A stretch of 64,000 nt of DNA from Phaeobacter sp. B1627 (lineage in GTDB: Bacteria > Pseudomonadota > Alphaproteobacteria > Rhodobacterales > Rhodobacteraceae): assembly GCF_006265095.1 (NCBI RefSeq), contig NZ_VCNK01000022.1:82489-146488 (forward strand). The letters run 5' to 3'. The notes under the pieces were generated by a model. That model was not told where the DNA came from, ran no database searches, and saw only the letters and a list, made by a program, of their open reading frames with translations. Below, piece by piece: positions 60,905-64,000 of the stretch. How positions within the stretch are numbered: the stretch's first letter is position 1; every line of letters starts with the position of its first letter. A program made the position numbers and the translations under genes.

Positions 60905-62017
60905 ATGACCACCACCGGCACACAGTTGTTCACCACGCTTGAGGCTGACGGCACCCTGACCGTCGCACTGGAGGAGGTGACTTTCGACGCCCCCACCGGC
61001 AATCAGGTTCTGGTGAAAATGGAAGCCGCACCGATCAACCCATCCGACCTTGCGATTCTGGTCGGCGGGGCAGATGTCGAGAATGCCGAATACACGCGAG
61101 GCAAATTTGTCGCCAAGATGCCAAAGGCCGCCAACGCGGCCTCAAAGGCGCGCCACGGCATGAAGCTCCCTGCCGGCAACGAAGGAGCGGGCACCGTGGT
61201 TGCGGCCGGCGACACCGACACCGCGCAGGCCCTTGTGGGGCAGCGCGTCTCTTGCGTGCCCGGTAATGCCTACAGCCAATACTGTCTTTCCGATGCCTCA
61301 ATGTGCCTGCCCCTGGGCGATCATTCCGCCGAAGAAGGGGCCAGCGCCTTCGTCAACCCGATGACAGCGCTTGGTTTTGTCGAAAATGCCAGAGCCGACG
61401 GGCAGAACGCCATTCTGCATACGGTCGGGGCGTCCAACCTTGGGCAGATGCTGACACGGATCTGTCAGGAGGACGGGATGGGGCTGGTCAACATCGTGCG
61501 CAAGAGGGATCAGGTGGACCTGCTGAAGGGGCTCGGGAGCAAGCATGTGGTCAATTCCTCCGACGAGGATTTCATGGATCAGCTGAGCGGCGCCATCCGG
61601 GAAACCGGCGCCTTCTATGGCTTTGATCCGATCGGAGGCGGCAAGCAGGTCGACATGGCGTTCAGAGCGATGGAGCGGGTCGCAATCGAGGAGATGAGCG
61701 AATACTCGCGCTATGGCTCCAACCAACCAAAGCGCATGTTCATCTATGGCCGCCTGGACACAAGCCCCACTGTTCTGACGCCCTCATACGGGTTCGGCTG
61801 GACGTTGTCGGGGTGGCTTTTGTTTCCCTTCCTGCAGTCCGTCGGGCAAGAAACAATGGGCCGTATGCGGCAGCGTGTGCGCGACAACCTGACCACCACC
61901 TTTGCCAGCCCCTATAAATCGCGTGTCTCATTGGAGGACATGCTCACGAAGGAGGCGGTGATGGATTATCGCGCGATGCGGACGGGCGAGAAGTATCTGG
62001 TAAAGCCCTGGTCCTGA
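60905..62017 (+). CDS. MDR-family oxidoreductase, enoyl/quinone-reductase-like
   Basis: From the ATG at 60905 the product is 370 residues. The N-terminal catalytic domain has VKMEAAPINPSDLAILVGGA, the segment common to zinc-free MDR reductases, and a nucleotide-binding stretch AILHTVGASNLGQMLTRICQ. The usual catalytic zinc ligands of alcohol dehydrogenases are not present, which fits quinone- or enoyl-type reductases. It is divergent from the aldehyde dehydrogenase with a 219-base gap. An in-frame extension upstream to 59459 covers the antisense strand of that gene and is a shadow. Confidence 0.88.
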   Translation: MTTTGTQLFTTLEADGTLTVALEEVTFDAPTGNQVLVKMEAAPINPSDLAILVGGADVENAEYTRGKFVAKMPKAANAASKARHGMKLPAGNEGAGTVVAAGDTDTAQALVGQRVSCVPGNAYSQYCLSDASMCLPLGDHSAEEGASAFVNPMTALGFVENARADGQNAILHTVGASNLGQMLTRICQEDGMGLVNIVRKRDQVDLLKGLGSKHVVNSSDEDFMDQLSGAIRETGAFYGFDPIGGGKQVDMAFRAMERVAIEEMSEYSRYGSNQPKRMFIYGRLDTSPTVLTPSYGFGWTLSGWLLFPFLQSVGQETMGRMRQRVRDNLTTTFASPYKSRVSLEDMLTKEAVMDYRAMRTGEKYLVKPWS

Positions 62018-62063
62018 TGCCTGCCGGAGCGGCGCTGCTCGTCAGGGGCGGCGCCTGCTCTGT

Positions 62064-62580
62064 TCAGAGGGGCAGACCACTTGCCTGGAAAATTGCGCCC
62101 AGAGCGGCATCACACACGCCATGCAGCTTCGACAGGCGACGCCAGGCCTTCACAGGGGTTTCTCCGCCCAGCCCGTGATGGGGCGTGTTGTGGTAGATGT
62201 CGATCACCCAACGCAGCAGCGCGAAGGTGAAGTCGTCCAGGGTAAGTGCTGCGCGCTTCTCGGGATCCGCATCGCCCTTCTCCATGATGCTGGAGAACGT
62301 GTGCCCCGACAGACGCGGCGCGAAGTCGCTCCGGAGGCTGCCGAATGCACGCTCGATCGTTCCGCGGTTCTCCGGCACACCATTCATCGCCATTTCCCAC
62401 ATCACGCCGAGATCCTCAGCCGCCATGCGAAAGCGCATCGACTTGAAGGCAGAACCTCCATCGAAGAGGATCAACTCGGGCGTGCCATGCATGTCCCAAG
62501 GCGTCAGGGCCCCGACAGCGTCCGCCCAAACTGAACGAGAACTGCAGGACAGGTCCGTCCGCCGCGCTGAAAAACACCGC
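62064..62580 (-). pseudogene. Decayed transposase fragment (Mu-type integrase core)
   Basis: The minus-strand frame 62064-62492 encodes the middle of a Mu/rve-type transposase: TPWDMHGTPELILFDGGSAF, GTIERAFGSLRSDFAPRL and YHNTPHHGLGGETPVKAWRR. It stops abruptly where such proteins go on for about 200 more residues. Upstream the likeness seems to continue in a shifted frame (about 62500-62580), suggesting a frameshift. Neither end of an IS is clear. It marks a former insertion at the border of the AT-rich region. Confidence 0.75.
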
Positions 62581-62759
62581 CGTCGGGACAGTAAACGGGG
62601 GGCGCGGTCTGATCCGCTCAGGTTCCGCAGCCTGCGCGACCGCAGGTGTTGCTCAGGGAGAAAAACGCTTGTCCAACGGTCGGATTCAGGCGATCTTCAC
62701 GTCAAACGGCGTGCCACTTGGGGAATGTCGGTTCAATGTGTTACAAGCAGGAGAGGAAA

Positions 62760-63776
62760 TTGACAAATAAAATTGAACGTGATTTCACCAGCCTAAAGAA
62801 AGCCGTGAGCGGGATTAGAAAAAGCCTTAAGCAAGGAAGTGATATTGACGATGTTTACTCACGGCTGAATGCACTTGAAGTGCGCCTGAACTCTCAATTG
62901 GAGGTGATGTCAAAATTTGAGTCAATCGCCAATCGAACAAAAAATGCCTATGATGAGTTGCTTTTGACTGCAATTAAAAAAAACTCCCTTCCTGACGAAG
63001 TTTTCTTCGACATCGCTCAGGCGCCCGACGTTAGAAAAATTTCAGATGCGCTGAGCCAAAACGGAATTTGTATCATTAGGGACGAGACCATTGTCGAGCT
63101 TGCCCGGAATGCGCAATCCGAAATGAACGACTTTCTGGAAAAAGTTAAAGATGATATTTCGAAAAAAATCTACACTGAGCTTGATGATGTAATCATTGAC
63201 GGCGTTGACGAAATTAAAGGCGGACACAATGGGCGTGCGGGCCAAGACAAAGCAGTGCTGCATGTTCGCGGTGGCGCCGACGACGGTTTGGTCGATGTAT
63301 TTAATGCCGATAGGATCTTCCCGTCTCTTGCTGCGATCAAAGAGGGGTTGAGAACTGGTTATGTCAAAGACGTCATCGACCGTGCGATTCCCGGTATGGA
63401 ATTCGAGAATATAAATGTCTACATCAACAAGGGTGTAACGAAAACTCGGGGGTTCCATTACGACTCCCGTTCTCCGGTCGTCAAAATCTTCATCGTTTTG
63501 ACCGATGTTCCGGATCATTCCTATGGTCCGTATTGCTACGAGTTGGGCAGCCATTTGGATGAAGTGACGATTGAAGAAAGTTTTTCAGGGATTGGCTTCA
63601 CGTCATTCAGGAAGAATGACGCTTATTTCTCGAATTATAAAAATGTGATCGCGTGCTTGGGTAAGGTTGGCGATATTGTCATTTCCTACCAACATGGCTC
63701 TCATCGCGGTTTCCCTCAAAGCCCCGACCGTACACGCATGATGGGTGTGCAAGTTCTTCGACCAAAGAAGCCCTAA
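62760..63776 (+). CDS. PhyH-like Fe(II)/2-oxoglutarate dioxygenase with coiled-coil N-terminus
   Basis: A TTG at 62760 follows an AGGAG ribosome site by six bases and gives 338 residues; an ATG at 62736 is the alternative. Residues 1 to about 75 are charged and helical, probably coiled coil (SGIRKSLKQGSDIDDVYSRL). The rest looks like a phytanoyl-CoA-type dioxygenase: Fe ligands His233-x-Asp235 in TRGFHYDSRSPV, a distal His in QHGSHRGFPQSP (about 315) and a 2-oxoglutarate Arg in SPDRTRMM. Its base composition is clearly AT-richer than the neighbours, a sign of transfer. Substrate is unknown; a surface-glycan or natural-product role is possible. Confidence 0.75.
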   Translation: MTNKIERDFTSLKKAVSGIRKSLKQGSDIDDVYSRLNALEVRLNSQLEVMSKFESIANRTKNAYDELLLTAIKKNSLPDEVFFDIAQAPDVRKISDALSQNGICIIRDETIVELARNAQSEMNDFLEKVKDDISKKIYTELDDVIIDGVDEIKGGHNGRAGQDKAVLHVRGGADDGLVDVFNADRIFPSLAAIKEGLRTGYVKDVIDRAIPGMEFENINVYINKGVTKTRGFHYDSRSPVVKIFIVLTDVPDHSYGPYCYELGSHLDEVTIEESFSGIGFTSFRKNDAYFSNYKNVIACLGKVGDIVISYQHGSHRGFPQSPDRTRMMGVQVLRPKKP

Positions 63777-64000
63777 GGCTCAACCGCGCCTGGACGTGTT
63801 CGGAGTCCGCCCGTTCGCAAAATGGAATGAAATTGACTGAAGGTGCTGGCGGGCTTTGTTGCGCGAGCCATCCTTGTCCTGGCGACAGCATCATGCTAAT
63901 CGGCAGGTGCAACACAGGGATCGGGCTTTCGCACGGTTCATTCGGGCGCCAAGCGCCTATATCTGGTTCTGGGTGTTTAAGCCTCTTTGGACAGTTTCTT
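63777..64000. other. Region after the dioxygenase gene with a possible IS end
   Basis: No gene is recognised in the last 224 bases. GGGCTTTGTTGCGC at 63851-63864 resembles the terminal inverted repeat of IS5-group elements (GGCTTTGTTGC core), and would be the boundary of an element extending past the window. The reverse-strand ORF 63679-63915 is not convincing. Confidence 0.4.

Noticed and set aside
63679..63915. A 78-codon minus-strand ORF at the right edge
   Set aside because: It overlaps the dioxygenase gene antisense and shows no family or ribosome site.

Overview
The window is about 63 percent GC, densely coded, and carries a gene set typical of a marine alphaproteobacterium of the Rhodobacterales (Roseobacter group): soxBDAG sarcosine oxidase, a carnitine dehydrogenase-thioesterase fusion, a pyrrolysine-free MttB homologue, PleD next to a DUF3572 gene, a two-imelysin iron operon, and an alphaproteobacterial-type SOS box (GAAC-N7-GAAC). 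This placement comes from family content and motifs, not from a database search.

Layout. 1-743: start of dnaG, cut by the window edge. 1167-6257: soxBDAG on the minus strand, with a 4 x 16 bp tandem repeat upstream of soxB. 6580-8796: a DEDDh exonuclease and a glutamate dehydrogenase. 9203-12069: three overlapping or adjacent Tad-type genes (TadG-like vWA protein and two TadE-like proteins). 12994-15131: pirin, a TetR regulator with a perfect 7-bp palindrome in front of it, and a small lipoprotein. 15275-20331: hom, glpX, recJ, then three identical tRNA-Glu genes in a 280-bp tandem repeat, each with its own promoter. 20365-24021: MocR regulator and a molybdopterin oxidoreductase.

24231-32806 is a signalling region. 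An H-NOX-like protein that has lost its heme ligand and YxSxR motif is translationally coupled to a diguanylate cyclase. Further on lies PleD, whose receiver has lost the phosphoacceptor Asp (Ala53) and the conserved Lys (Gln105). Both cyclases keep GG(D/E)EF and the RxxD inhibitory site. Between them are mttB and a HAD phosphatase, and after them a compact EF-hand / ECF sigma / anti-sigma / periplasmic sensor operon. 33073-37532: DUF983, Nudix, EamA exporter, a desaturase-DUF2061 pair and a divergent XRE regulator.

37607-42067 is a carnitine catabolic cluster: SDR, carnitine dehydrogenase-thioesterase fusion, BKACE enzyme and a divergent GlxA/AraC regulator. Three 22-bp direct repeats lie in front of the dehydrogenase. 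42124-42411 is a palindrome-rich intergenic element bounded by a 13-bp inverted repeat. 43676-48177: rhodanese, an ImuA-like gene behind an SOS box, an MFS transporter and metG.

48299-54654 is an iron cluster: a TGA-N9-TCA operator, an unrecognised 55-residue ORF overlapping hemP, imelysin, bfd, bfr, a diheme oxidoreductase, a second imelysin and DUF1513. 54792-57177 is glpR-glpD. 57327-62017 holds yaeQ, an SDR-like protein, a GST, an aldehyde dehydrogenase and a divergent MDR reductase. The right end (62064-64000) looks like the edge of transferred DNA: a decayed transposase, an AT-rich PhyH-like dioxygenase gene and a possible IS end.
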